A stretch of DNA of 64,000 nucleotides from the NCBI GenBank assembly GCA_031262295.1, contig JAISIA010000056.1, positions 1 to 64,000 of the forward strand, given 5' to 3'. The DNA is from Bacteroidales bacterium. Lineage in GTDB: Bacteria > Bacteroidota > Bacteroidia > Bacteroidales > P3. The notes under the pieces are model-generated. The model saw nothing but the letters and a program-made list of their open reading frames with translations. It made no database searches and was not told where the DNA came from. Shown one piece after another: positions 8,846 through 16,490 of the stretch. Numbering within the stretch: the first letter of the stretch is position 1; each line of letters opens with the position of its first letter. Position numbers and translations under genes: made by a program.

Positions 8846-8982
8846 ACGGGCATAACGGGCACGTATTTTTTACAAAAAACTATTTTTATTACACTGCGAT
8901 TCCGATAAAGTTGAACATTTATCGGGATCGCATTTTTTATATATTTCTTTTTTCTTAAAAAAGTGTGTCCCGTTATGCCCGT
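8846..8982. repeat. 137-bp nested inverted repeat
   Basis: Perfect 14-bp outer arms (ACGGGCATAACGGG at 8846-8859, its complement at 8969-8982) enclose an inner hairpin of 15-bp arms at 8895-8909 and 8918-8932. The GC-rich arms stand out from the AT-rich surroundings. No reading frame explains it. Confidence 0.75.
8895..8940 (+). terminator. Rho-independent terminator-like hairpin
   Basis: Arms TGCGATTCCGATAAA and TTTATCGGGATCGCA pair over 15 positions (one G-U in RNA) around an 8-base loop and are followed by TTTTTTAT on the plus strand, a good intrinsic terminator for transcripts coming from the flippase side. Confidence 0.65.
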
Positions 8983-9207
8983 TGAAATGTTAAAAATATC
9001 CTTAAAAAGGAAAAAATTCCTTAAAAAGGATAGAAATAGCGGAAAAAAGCAAGAAATACTGATTTTTGCTAAAAATAGAAAATGCGATAAATCGGGAATT
9101 TTTTTGCAAAAATTTTTCCGATAAATCGGAAAATATTTAATGTAAAATTCCAAAAAGTAATTTTCAAATGCCCTTTTCATACTTCCAAAGAACAAAACAA
9201 AAGTCTC

Positions 9208-9296
9208 CTGCCGACAAAACGCTGTTTTAATTTACTAAAACGAAGAAATAATTTATTAAAACGAAGAAATAATTTATTAAAACTTCGTTTTAATCT
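9208..9296 (-). repeat. 21-bp array, reverse orientation
   Basis: A partial TGCCGAC word at 9208 is followed by AAAACGCTGTTTTAATTTAC and then units of TAAAACGAAGAAATAATTTA spaced 21 bases apart. This is the reverse complement of arrays found elsewhere in the window. From 8983 to 9420 nothing else is recognisable except short TCCTTAAAAAGGA direct repeats near 9000-9031. Confidence 0.7.
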
Positions 9297-9415
9297 TGTT
9301 GAAATATAGAGATATAGGTGAGGGAAAATATAAAAAAATATCCTAAAACTACCCACAATTGGGCATTTATCTTTCCTATTGAATTTGTTATTTCATTCCT
9401 GCATTTATTTCAAAA

Positions 9416-9454
9416 AAAAAGAGACTATCCCTTTCATTGGGATAGTCTCTTTTA
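9416..9454 (-). terminator. Terminator of the restriction-modification operon
   Basis: Perfect 11-bp stem GAGACTATCCC (9421-9431) / GGGATAGTCTC (9439-9449) with a 7-base loop. On the minus strand it is followed by a run of Ts (the As before 9421), ending the specificity gene transcript that stops at 9483. Confidence 0.85.
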
Positions 9455-9482
9455 TCAACTATTCTATCTATCTCAATATCTT

Positions 9483-10625
9483 TTATCTCATTTTCTCAAC
9501 CACTTCCTTTGTCTTCTCTATCCGCTTGTCCGCCCATTCCACCACATTTTTGATAACTATTTTTTGCATTGCTTTAATGTAAGTTGACATAAAGGCGTAG
9601 TCGGGAGTGTGATCGGATTTTACGGGGAGAATAATTATATCTTTTTGAATTTTCTTATTTGAAATACTATCGCCCCAACTATACAAAGGCGAAAGAGATT
9701 TAGTTATAGTAGTTACCAAAAATAGTTGAATAAGTTTTGTTCTTTTTTCGGATTCTTTTAAATATAGAGCCAAATTATGACTATCGTTTGAAAAATAATC
9801 TTTTTCTTGATAAGTTACTACAAAAGTCTTTCCACCTATAAAAATACTATTTCCCTCATCTATCAAATTTTCTTCAAATTCAATATAAGTCCCAACCGCA
9901 TTATTATTATTACTTGCAGTTAAATATGGAGTATTACCGCTATTTTCTACTATATAACGAGACAAAATATTATGAGTATTTTTTACTGTAAATATGTCGC
10001 CAACAATCTTAAATTCTCTCCACTCCACTTTGTCAATATCCGCCAACACCTGCACCTCTTCGCTTGTAAGTATATAATCTTTAAGATTAGTAATTGTTAA
10101 ATACGCTTCGAGCGTAGCGAGACGCTCCGCTTCGAGCGTAGCGATAAACTCCTCTATGTAGTCGAAGGCAATTTCTGATCCTTTGTACGGAATGTCAATT
10201 TCGTAGTTATTCATTTCATCAAGTTTGTACCCTGATTGTTGTCCATCATATTGAGAAACGAAATTTTGAATATATGTCATAAAGAATTTGGCGAGTTTTT
10301 CATTGATATTAAATTTTGGTGTTAGTTTGTTAATATTTTGTGAAACATAATAAGGTTCCTTTTGATATTTTACATACTTGTAATTTCCAATAACCGTTGC
10401 TGTTATGGTAAATGGAGCATTTGGTTCAAAATTTTGTTTTATAATTTTTCCTTGAATTCCATTAAACTCAAAAGTTCTCCCAATAAAATTTATACCAGAA
10501 TCAACAAAAGTTAATTTTCCCGCATCCAAGGATTTTGTTCCTGTAATATCAAATAATCTTTCTAATTTTACTTTACGCCAGTCAATACAGTGTTTTTTTT
10601 CGAGTGCCAATAACTCATTCTGCAT
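9483..10625 (-). CDS. Restriction-modification specificity subunit (HsdS/BcgIB-like)
   Basis: A 380-residue DNA-recognition subunit with two target recognition domains, each followed by a helical spacer: domain one about residues 15-150, spacer about 155-190, domain two about 195-340, and a C-terminal helix (KAMQKIVIKNVVEWADKRI). It should direct the methylase/nuclease partner encoded just upstream to a split DNA target. The first spacer contains an 8-residue repeat (ATLEAERL then ATLEAYL) encoded by a 24-bp period with an identical 17-bp core at 10104-10120 and 10128-10144. Such spacer repeats set the distance between half-sites in type I S subunits. It starts 11 bases after the stop of the partner gene and ends at a strong terminator. 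Base composition is richer in GC than in flanking genes. Confidence 0.88.
   Translation of the reverse strand: MQNELLALEKKHCIDWRKVKLERLFDITGTKSLDAGKLTFVDSGINFIGRTFEFNGIQGKIIKQNFEPNAPFTITATVIGNYKYVKYQKEPYYVSQNINKLTPKFNINEKLAKFFMTYIQNFVSQYDGQQSGYKLDEMNNYEIDIPYKGSEIAFDYIEEFIATLEAERLATLEAYLTITNLKDYILTSEEVQVLADIDKVEWREFKIVGDIFTVKNTHNILSRYIVENSGNTPYLTASNNNNAVGTYIEFEENLIDEGNSIFIGGKTFVVTYQEKDYFSNDSHNLALYLKESEKRTKLIQLFLVTTITKSLSPLYSWGDSISNKKIQKDIIILPVKSDHTPDYAFMSTYIKAMQKIVIKNVVEWADKRIEKTKEVVEKMR
10104..10144 (-). repeat. 24-bp tandem repeat in the specificity gene spacer
   Basis: The word CGCTTCGAGCGTAGCGA occurs at 10104-10120 and again at 10128-10144, a 24-base period equal to eight codons. It lies in the helical spacer between the two recognition domains, where copy changes keep the frame. 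Confidence 0.85.
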
Positions 10626-10636
10626 CGACTGGCGGT

Positions 10637-12700
10637 CTATTTTCCCAAGCAGTCCTCCTCCTTCTTTAAGAGTTGATTAACCTCCCACGCCAGATAGTCG
10701 GCCACCGTTTTTCTAAAATCGTTGAAAGTGGGTTTTGTGTCAATAGGCGATGTTTGATTCCAGTCAGCACCATTTTTAGAGTCTATAGTGTTTTCGTAGT
10801 ATTCTTTTTCAGTAAAGATATTTAGTTTTGATTTTCCAAAAAGCACCAAATTCACCAATTCTTCGTATCGTTCTTTGGCATGGTCAGTATCTTTCAGGTT
10901 ATTACTTGCTTTTTTGCGATTGGTGCGAGTGTAACCATCATTAGAAAAATCAATAAATTTTACAATATCATCTCTTTTGTGAGATTCATTTACTCTAAAT
11001 ACATAGATATTGGTTTGAACGCTTGATTTTCCTACAAATAAATCAGCAGGCATTTTTATACTTGCAAGTAATGTATGCTTTTTCAAAATTCGTATATTAA
11101 ATTCTTTGGCTCTCCCCGTGCCAGCTGAACTCTGAATAATAATTGCAGCATAACCTTTATTCATCATTCCCAATGCTTTTTCTACAAAGTTCATTCCGTT
11201 ACCTTCAGCAGAGTATGGGGGATTGAGTATAAAGGCGTCAGCAGGAAAATTAGTGTCGGTTTTACCAAATCCATATTTCCCGTCAAAATCTGTTATAGAA
11301 TTTTTATTTAATATATTGGAACTTCCGTCTCCCATCAAAATCATATTGAGAATTGCTAGCATATATACACTTGAAAGAATTTCCAAACCAAGTAGCTGTT
11401 CGGCTTTTATTTTCATCTCTTTTTTAGATAATTCGTTCGGCGAAGTAATAGTATTTCTGGCATCTATAAGCATTTCGTTCATAGCAGCAATCAAAAGTCC
11501 GGCTGAACCAGTTGCAAAATCCCAAACATAAGAATCTTTGTTTACTCTTGCCAATTTCACCAGCAAAGTTGCAACATACGATGGAGTAAGCACCACATCA
11601 TTCAGTTTATCCTGCGTAAAACCAAGCCAAGAGTACATCTCATTGAACAATTTACCCGTAAAATCGGTTGTTAGCCCGATTTTGTAGTAGATACCCAAAT
11701 CATCCACAATTTTGGTAAATAAACATTTTAATTGGCTTTCGCCATTTTCAACTTTATTTATGTTTTCCGTTAAAAGCGTATTTGATAATGTTCTTATAAT
11801 TAAATCTTTCTTTTCGTTAGGTAAATTCTTTTCGTTTAAAAAAGAAGTGATTTTACGCACTAAAATATCGCCGTCTTTATTGCCGTTTTCGTCAGAAGAT
11901 TTTAAATCATCCTTTGAGAGAGGCGAAACTTTCCCCGGTATTCCAAGCGTTGCAATAATTGAAGCGGCAACAAGATAAACGCGGTCGCCTTCACTCAATC
12001 CCTTTCCTTTGTCATCGTTGTAAATGTCATTGTTCAATTTTGTCAAACTGATGTCTATTGCTTTTTCTCGCTGTTCCTTTATTTTATCAAGTTCTTCTTG
12101 CGAAAGATTTAATGTTTTGACGTTTTCAATAAAAGCATCAAAATTTTTCTTTGCCAAAAAAGACAAATCAGAATAATTACCAACTTTCTGACCACTGCCA
12201 AAATTAGATTTTGAAACATAATACACTCCTATTTCAGGAATTATATTTTCGTTTTCATCTTTGTATCCCGTCATGCCAATTGCTATAATGTCGGCATAAC
12301 TCGTATGGTGAAGCAAAGCATTAGCATAATGCACACCTCCATTTACAGCATAAGAATTTATATTTTTGAATTTAGGTTCGTTTTTTTCATTTCGGTTATC
12401 CACTTTCCCATCGCTATCAAGTCTTACAAGTTTATCCTTATACCCTTTATACTCAATTAAAACAGGATAATAATTCAAATTTTTATCTTGTAGCAAAAGT
12501 TTGGCATCCGGACGATTTGCTCCCGTGCCCCCCGTTTTTGAAAAATAATCTAAAAGTGCCTTGTCTATTTCAGCATTTAACGATTCCTGTTCCAATTTGT
12601 AATCCAAATCATAAGATTTCAGCCAACCATTTGCTAAATCTGCGATATTAGGCTCAATTGATTGAACTTTTATTTTTTTAACCATAAATAAACTAAACAT
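10637..12700 (-). CDS. Nuclease-methylase fusion of a BcgI-like restriction system
   Basis: A 687-residue protein combining an N-terminal PD-(D/E)xK-type nuclease (RPDAKLLL with P64-D65, then IEYKG with E83 and K85) with an HsdM-type N6-adenine methylase. The methylase half shows LTPSYVA (about 371), the SAM motif WDFATGSAG (393-401) and the catalytic NPPY (493-496). A plain HsdM is about 500 residues and lacks a nuclease; one chain carrying both plus a separate S subunit resembles the BcgI type IIB arrangement (about 640 + 340 residues). No hsdR gene is present nearby, consistent with this reading. The start could also be the ATG at 12685 (MVKKIKV). A minus-strand -7 box lies at 12736-12743. 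The system would cleave unmethylated foreign DNA in the cytoplasm. Confidence 0.85.
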   Translation of the reverse strand: MFSLFMVKKIKVQSIEPNIADLANGWLKSYDLDYKLEQESLNAEIDKALLDYFSKTGGTGANRPDAKLLLQDKNLNYYPVLIEYKGYKDKLVRLDSDGKVDNRNEKNEPKFKNINSYAVNGGVHYANALLHHTSYADIIAIGMTGYKDENENIIPEIGVYYVSKSNFGSGQKVGNYSDLSFLAKKNFDAFIENVKTLNLSQEELDKIKEQREKAIDISLTKLNNDIYNDDKGKGLSEGDRVYLVAASIIATLGIPGKVSPLSKDDLKSSDENGNKDGDILVRKITSFLNEKNLPNEKKDLIIRTLSNTLLTENINKVENGESQLKCLFTKIVDDLGIYYKIGLTTDFTGKLFNEMYSWLGFTQDKLNDVVLTPSYVATLLVKLARVNKDSYVWDFATGSAGLLIAAMNEMLIDARNTITSPNELSKKEMKIKAEQLLGLEILSSVYMLAILNMILMGDGSSNILNKNSITDFDGKYGFGKTDTNFPADAFILNPPYSAEGNGMNFVEKALGMMNKGYAAIIIQSSAGTGRAKEFNIRILKKHTLLASIKMPADLFVGKSSVQTNIYVFRVNESHKRDDIVKFIDFSNDGYTRTNRKKASNNLKDTDHAKERYEELVNLVLFGKSKLNIFTEKEYYENTIDSKNGADWNQTSPIDTKPTFNDFRKTVADYLAWEVNQLLKKEEDCLGK

Positions 12701-12735
12701 TAAAAATTGTTAAAAATACCTAAAAAAGATATTTG

Positions 12736-12743
12736 CAAATATA
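12736..12743 (-). promoter_or_regulatory. -7 box of the restriction-modification operon
   Basis: Minus-strand TATATTTG matches the Bacteroidota -7 consensus, 36 bases before the ATG at 12700. Confidence 0.55.
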
Positions 12744-12848
12744 GAAATAAAATTAGGAACAGAAATTTTGTTCGTCTTTTTAAGATGCTTTAAGCAATCT
12801 TTTTTATAAAAAAGATACAAGAATTATAACAATAAGAAGACTACCCGA

Positions 12849-12930
12849 CTTCCGTTAGAAAAAATAAATGCCTGTTGCAGGTTAAATGCCGCTTGGCGGT
12901 CGGTTGCCGACTAAATGCCCGTTGGCGGTC
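12849..12930 (-). repeat. Composite repeat overlapping the 3' end of the AlbA_2 gene
   Basis: CTTCCGTTAGAAAAAATAAA is followed by degenerate units with TGCCGCTTGGCGGTCGG, GGTTGCCGACTAAATG and CCCGTTGGCGGTC. The last unit encodes the final residues and stop of the gene on the minus strand. Confidence 0.8.
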
Positions 12931-14086
12931 TTGGGATTTTTACAATGAATTGTTCTCCTTCAATATCATTTACCCATTCTATATTTGGTTGTTCTTTAAT
13001 TGCTCGTCTAATACCTGTTCCTAAACCGCTAAAAGGCATAGTATGTTGGGCAAAAGAGACCAATTGATTGTTTCTTATTATAGGATTTCCATACTTTATA
13101 TCTTCTACTGTTAAGCTATTGGGTAGTTTGCCCGGACTTATGATTTCAATCCTATTGTCAAAAATTAATATACGAATGGGAGAGTTTTTGAAATAATCTC
13201 TATGTATAAGGGCATTTTGAATTAGTTCTATTAGGGCTATTTCTGAAATTTCAAGTCTTCCTATTGAGTTAAAGCCTTGTTCATATTGTAAGTGTTTTAG
13301 GTTGGATTTAAAAAAACATATAGCCTCTTCAAATAGTTTAGGAATAGTCCCTCTAAAATCAGCAGGTTTATTTCTATATTGATTGTTAGAAATATCATTA
13401 CCAATAAAAGATATAGCTTTAATGGTAAAGGCGGGCTTTATGCTTTGAGGGTCATTGCCAAAAAATAAAAGACCAGCCAAAGAAATATGTCCATTATGTA
13501 AAATTCGCTTAGCTTTTAGTGCTTCTTCAAAGGTTAAACCTTTTTCTTGATAAGTAAAACCAAAGTCTTTTTTAAAATAATCTGCAAATACATCTTTGTT
13601 TATATCATCAATACTTGTTCCATAAACTTCCATTTCATCAGCCAATAGATTAGCACTGCTTTGAAATAGACGCATTATTTCAAAATTGTCAGTAAGCAAG
13701 CGTTTATTGGAACCCTGTTTTACATATATTTCTCCCTTTGCTGTTTTATATGGTTTATTAATCCCTTCTTTAACATGTATAACCAATACATTTTTTATTG
13801 AATTATCCACATCAATTTTAATCACTTCTGTATTTACATACACCACAGGTTTTATATTATCTGCAATTTGAGATATAATTCTGTCATATTCTTCAATTTG
13901 TTCAGATATAAGTCCTATTATTTCTCCCGTTACATCTCTAATGCCAATAAGAATAATACCACCCAAAGAATTGGACATTGCAACAATTTCTTGAGTTATG
14001 CTATCCTTATGAGGAAGTTCTTCTTTAAATTGTACCGTACTTGTTTCGCCAGTGGAGATAATATCTAAAAATTCGCTTGTGTTCAT
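12911..14086 (-). CDS. AlbA_2 / HATPase-like putative transcriptional regulator
   Basis: A 391-residue protein of the COG2865 type. The N-terminal AlbA_2 (Schlafen-related) domain spans about 1-130, starting GETSTVQFKEELP and containing NSLGGIILIGI. A GHKL-like ATP-binding segment (about 270-380) shows ALIELIQNALIHRDY, ISPGKLPNSLT and GLGTGIRRA. These proteins are common in defence islands and are thought to bind nucleic acid and ATP; the exact role is unknown. Family members often run on into a winged helix after the ATPase domain. Here the chain stops soon after it, and the last residues (RPPTGI) are encoded by a repeat copy, so the 3' end looks replaced. It lies upstream of the restriction system on the same strand and has its own -7 box at 14109. 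Confidence 0.85.
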   Translation of the reverse strand: MNTSEFLDIISTGETSTVQFKEELPHKDSITQEIVAMSNSLGGIILIGIRDVTGEIIGLISEQIEEYDRIISQIADNIKPVVYVNTEVIKIDVDNSIKNVLVIHVKEGINKPYKTAKGEIYVKQGSNKRLLTDNFEIMRLFQSSANLLADEMEVYGTSIDDINKDVFADYFKKDFGFTYQEKGLTFEEALKAKRILHNGHISLAGLLFFGNDPQSIKPAFTIKAISFIGNDISNNQYRNKPADFRGTIPKLFEEAICFFKSNLKHLQYEQGFNSIGRLEISEIALIELIQNALIHRDYFKNSPIRILIFDNRIEIISPGKLPNSLTVEDIKYGNPIIRNNQLVSFAQHTMPFSGLGTGIRRAIKEQPNIEWVNDIEGEQFIVKIPRPPTGI

Positions 14087-14108
14087 ATTTAAAAGTCTTT
14101 TTCAAATA

Positions 14109-14116
14109 CAAAAATA
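14109..14116 (-). promoter_or_regulatory. -7 box for the AlbA_2 gene
   Basis: Minus-strand TATTTTTG, 23 bases upstream of the ATG at 14086. Confidence 0.5.
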
Positions 14117-14234
14117 CATTATTTTTATAACTTGCAATTCTTTTAAACTAATTTGATGAATAATCTTTAATTATTTCAGATAAGAAAAGGCTAAATAGTG
14201 TTAAGAAATTTGCCAAAGAAGCAAATATAAGTGT

Positions 14235-14320
14235 AGCCCTTGCGGAAGTATAGTATATAAATGTAAAATACCTGCCTTCCGTAGGACAAAGTAAAGGTCG
14301 GTTGCCGACCGGTTGCCGAC
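14235..14320 (-). repeat. Composite repeat in the divergent spacer
   Basis: The spacer 14087-14516 holds a reverse copy: CTTGCGGAAG and an AT-rich arm, then CTTCCGTAGGACAAAGTAAA, GGTCGGTTGCCGAC and a second GGTTGCCGAC ending at 14320. It is the one copy in the window lying between two divergent 5' ends. The rest of the spacer shows only AT-rich DNA and the promoter of the gene at 14517. Confidence 0.75.
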
Positions 14321-14467
14321 AAAATTTCATTAAATTAAGTCTCTCAAATACTTTTTTTCAAAAAATAACGTATATTTTTTAAGCGTGAAACATTAAAAAA
14401 AGTTTTTACTTATGCTAATAAATACTTTAAAATGTTAAATATTTTTTTAAAATTGAAACTATATTAG

Positions 14468-14475
14468 TATATTTG
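14468..14475 (+). promoter_or_regulatory. -7 box of the glycogen operon
   Basis: TATATTTG matches TAnnTTTG, 42 bases before the ATG at 14517. Confidence 0.5.
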
Positions 14476-14516
14476 CATACTTTATTGAAACAATATAACA
14501 GCTTAAAAAACAATTT

Positions 14517-16490
14517 ATGGAAAAGATAGTTTTTGATAGAGAAAAATTAATTAACCTAAGTTATTCTCTCAATCGGGAATTTTTACGTACAAACGGAAAG
14601 GGTGTATATGCTACAACAAGCCTCTGTCTTTGCAATACAAGAAAATATCATGGACTTTTTATAGCCCCTCAAAAGAATGTTGATGATGAATTTCACGTCC
14701 TCCTATCTTCTTTGGACGAAACTATAATACAACAAGATATTCCCTTTCATTTAGCTTTGCATCGCTACAAAAATGGTGTATATTACCCCAAAGGACACAA
14801 ATATTTAACAAATTATAAGGTTGGAAAAACTGCACAACACACCTACTCTTTGGCTGATATTCAAATTACAAAAGAGTTTATCTTTTCTCAAAAACAAGGA
14901 AATTTAATTATAAAATACTCAGTTGAAAAGTGTGATAAGCCCTTTAAGATTCAATTCAATCCTCTTTTGGCTTTTCGTTCTCGTCACACTTTGACCAAGA
15001 GCAATTCTAATGTAAATACCAACTATGATGTTGTTCCCAATGGTGTTGGCTTTTGTTTATATGAAAATTATGATAATCTCTTTATTCAATTTTCAAAAGA
15101 TGATGTAGAATATAATCATAACCCTATGTGGTACTATGATTTTGAATATATAAAAGAAGAAGAAAGGGGTTATGATTTTTATGAGGATTTAATATCTATG
15201 GGATATTTCCAAACCACTCTTAAAAAAGGAGACACACTTTATATAAGTGTTTCAACAAAGGTGGAGGAAACTGAAAATTTAAAGTCGCTCTACTCCTCAG
15301 AACTTAGAAAGTTGGAAGTTTTTGACAGCTTTCCTATTGCATTAAGTAGGGCTGCAAAGAAATTTTTCGTTGAAAAAGATAATGGAGATATTGATATTTT
15401 AGCAGGTTATCCTTGGTTTGGACGTTGGGGTAGAGATAGTTTTATTTCACTCTTTGGTCTTTGTCTTGGAATTAATGATTTCAATGTATTCATTAGAGTG
15501 ATTGACACCTTGATTAAGGATGTAAAAAATGGTCTTTTCCCAAATATAGGTTCCCAAGATAATAGTGCATATAATTCTGTTGATGCTCCGATGTGGTTTT
15601 TCTGGGCTATGCAACAATATTGTGATTATACCCATAAAGAAAAGCAGGTTTGGAAAAAATATAAGGATGTTTTTCAAGGAATATTACGTAGTTATAGGGA
15701 TGGAACTAATGAAAACATAAGGATGATGCCAAATAATCTTATATGGGCACAACAAGAGGGAAAGGCTCTAACGTGGATGGATGCAATTGTTAATGGGAAT
15801 CCAGTGACTCAACGCAAAGGGATGTGTGTTGAAATTAATGCTCTTTGGTATAATGCAATTATGTTTTGTCTTTCCTTAGCAAGGATTTCTAATGATAAAG
15901 CATTCATTAGTGAATGGGAAGATATTTCTATGAAAATCCCAGAAGAGTTTAAAAATGTCTTTTGGAATAAATCAATTGGTTGGCTTGCAGATTATGTTGA
16001 TGGATATTATAAGGATTTTTCCATAAGATGTAATATGATTGTTGCAACTTCATTAAAATATAGGTGTATTTCAAATAAGATATGTCAATTAGTTGTAGAT
16101 AGAGTAAAGAAAGAGCTATTAACACCTTTTGGATTAAGAACACTATCCCCTACTCACAGCAATTATCATCAAAGATATGAAGGAGGACAAGAAGAAAGAG
16201 ACGAGGCATATCATCAAGGTACGGTTTGGGTTTGGCTTTTAAGTCATTTTGTTGAAAGTTATTTGAGAATTTATGGAGTCCAAGTAATAGAGGAATGTGA
16301 AAAACTTTATCTTGGCTTTGAGAATGCTTTGACCAATTATGGAATAGGAGGAATTGCAGAAGTTTTTGATGGAAATCCACCTCATAAAGCAGGAGGAAGT
16401 ATATATCAGGCTTGGTCTGTTTCGGAGGTTATAAGGATAAAATATCTCATTGATTTAGAAAAATCAAATAATATGAAAAAAGGATTATGA
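14517..16490 (+). CDS. Glycogen debranching enzyme (amylo-alpha-1,6-glucosidase)
   Basis: A 657-residue enzyme that trims alpha-1,6 branches of glycogen in the cytoplasm. The N-terminal bacterial GDE domain (about 20-230) starts with TNGKGVYATTSLCLCNTRKY and HGLF. The C-terminal (alpha/alpha)6 catalytic domain carries AGYPWFGRWGRDSFISL (about 297-313), NLIWAQQEGKALTWMDA with the acidic pair, and YHQGTVWVW near 560. The length is that of the Bacteroidota two-domain form rather than the larger eukaryotic type. The stop overlaps the next start by four bases (ATGA), so it is translationally coupled to the GT4 synthase gene and then to a GH57 gene, the usual Bacteroidota glycogen cluster. Confidence 0.93.
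   Translation: MEKIVFDREKLINLSYSLNREFLRTNGKGVYATTSLCLCNTRKYHGLFIAPQKNVDDEFHVLLSSLDETIIQQDIPFHLALHRYKNGVYYPKGHKYLTNYKVGKTAQHTYSLADIQITKEFIFSQKQGNLIIKYSVEKCDKPFKIQFNPLLAFRSRHTLTKSNSNVNTNYDVVPNGVGFCLYENYDNLFIQFSKDDVEYNHNPMWYYDFEYIKEEERGYDFYEDLISMGYFQTTLKKGDTLYISVSTKVEETENLKSLYSSELRKLEVFDSFPIALSRAAKKFFVEKDNGDIDILAGYPWFGRWGRDSFISLFGLCLGINDFNVFIRVIDTLIKDVKNGLFPNIGSQDNSAYNSVDAPMWFFWAMQQYCDYTHKEKQVWKKYKDVFQGILRSYRDGTNENIRMMPNNLIWAQQEGKALTWMDAIVNGNPVTQRKGMCVEINALWYNAIMFCLSLARISNDKAFISEWEDISMKIPEEFKNVFWNKSIGWLADYVDGYYKDFSIRCNMIVATSLKYRCISNKICQLVVDRVKKELLTPFGLRTLSPTHSNYHQRYEGGQEERDEAYHQGTVWVWLLSHFVESYLRIYGVQVIEECEKLYLGFENALTNYGIGGIAEVFDGNPPHKAGGSIYQAWSVSEVIRIKYLIDLEKSNNMKKGL

Noticed and set aside
8821-9195. 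124-residue minus-strand open frame
   Set aside because: It runs through the nested inverted repeat and AT-rich DNA; its composition is Phe/Lys/Ile-rich as expected of chance translation.
9318-9587. Plus-strand open frames opposite the specificity gene
   Set aside because: They cross the terminator hairpin and lie antisense to a well-supported gene.
9483-12700. Ordinary type I restriction system
   Set aside because: No hsdR gene is present and the methylase chain has an N-terminal nuclease motif, so a BcgI-like arrangement fits better.
14148-14330. 60-residue minus-strand open frame
   Set aside because: Its first part is translated repeat sequence; no domain is visible.
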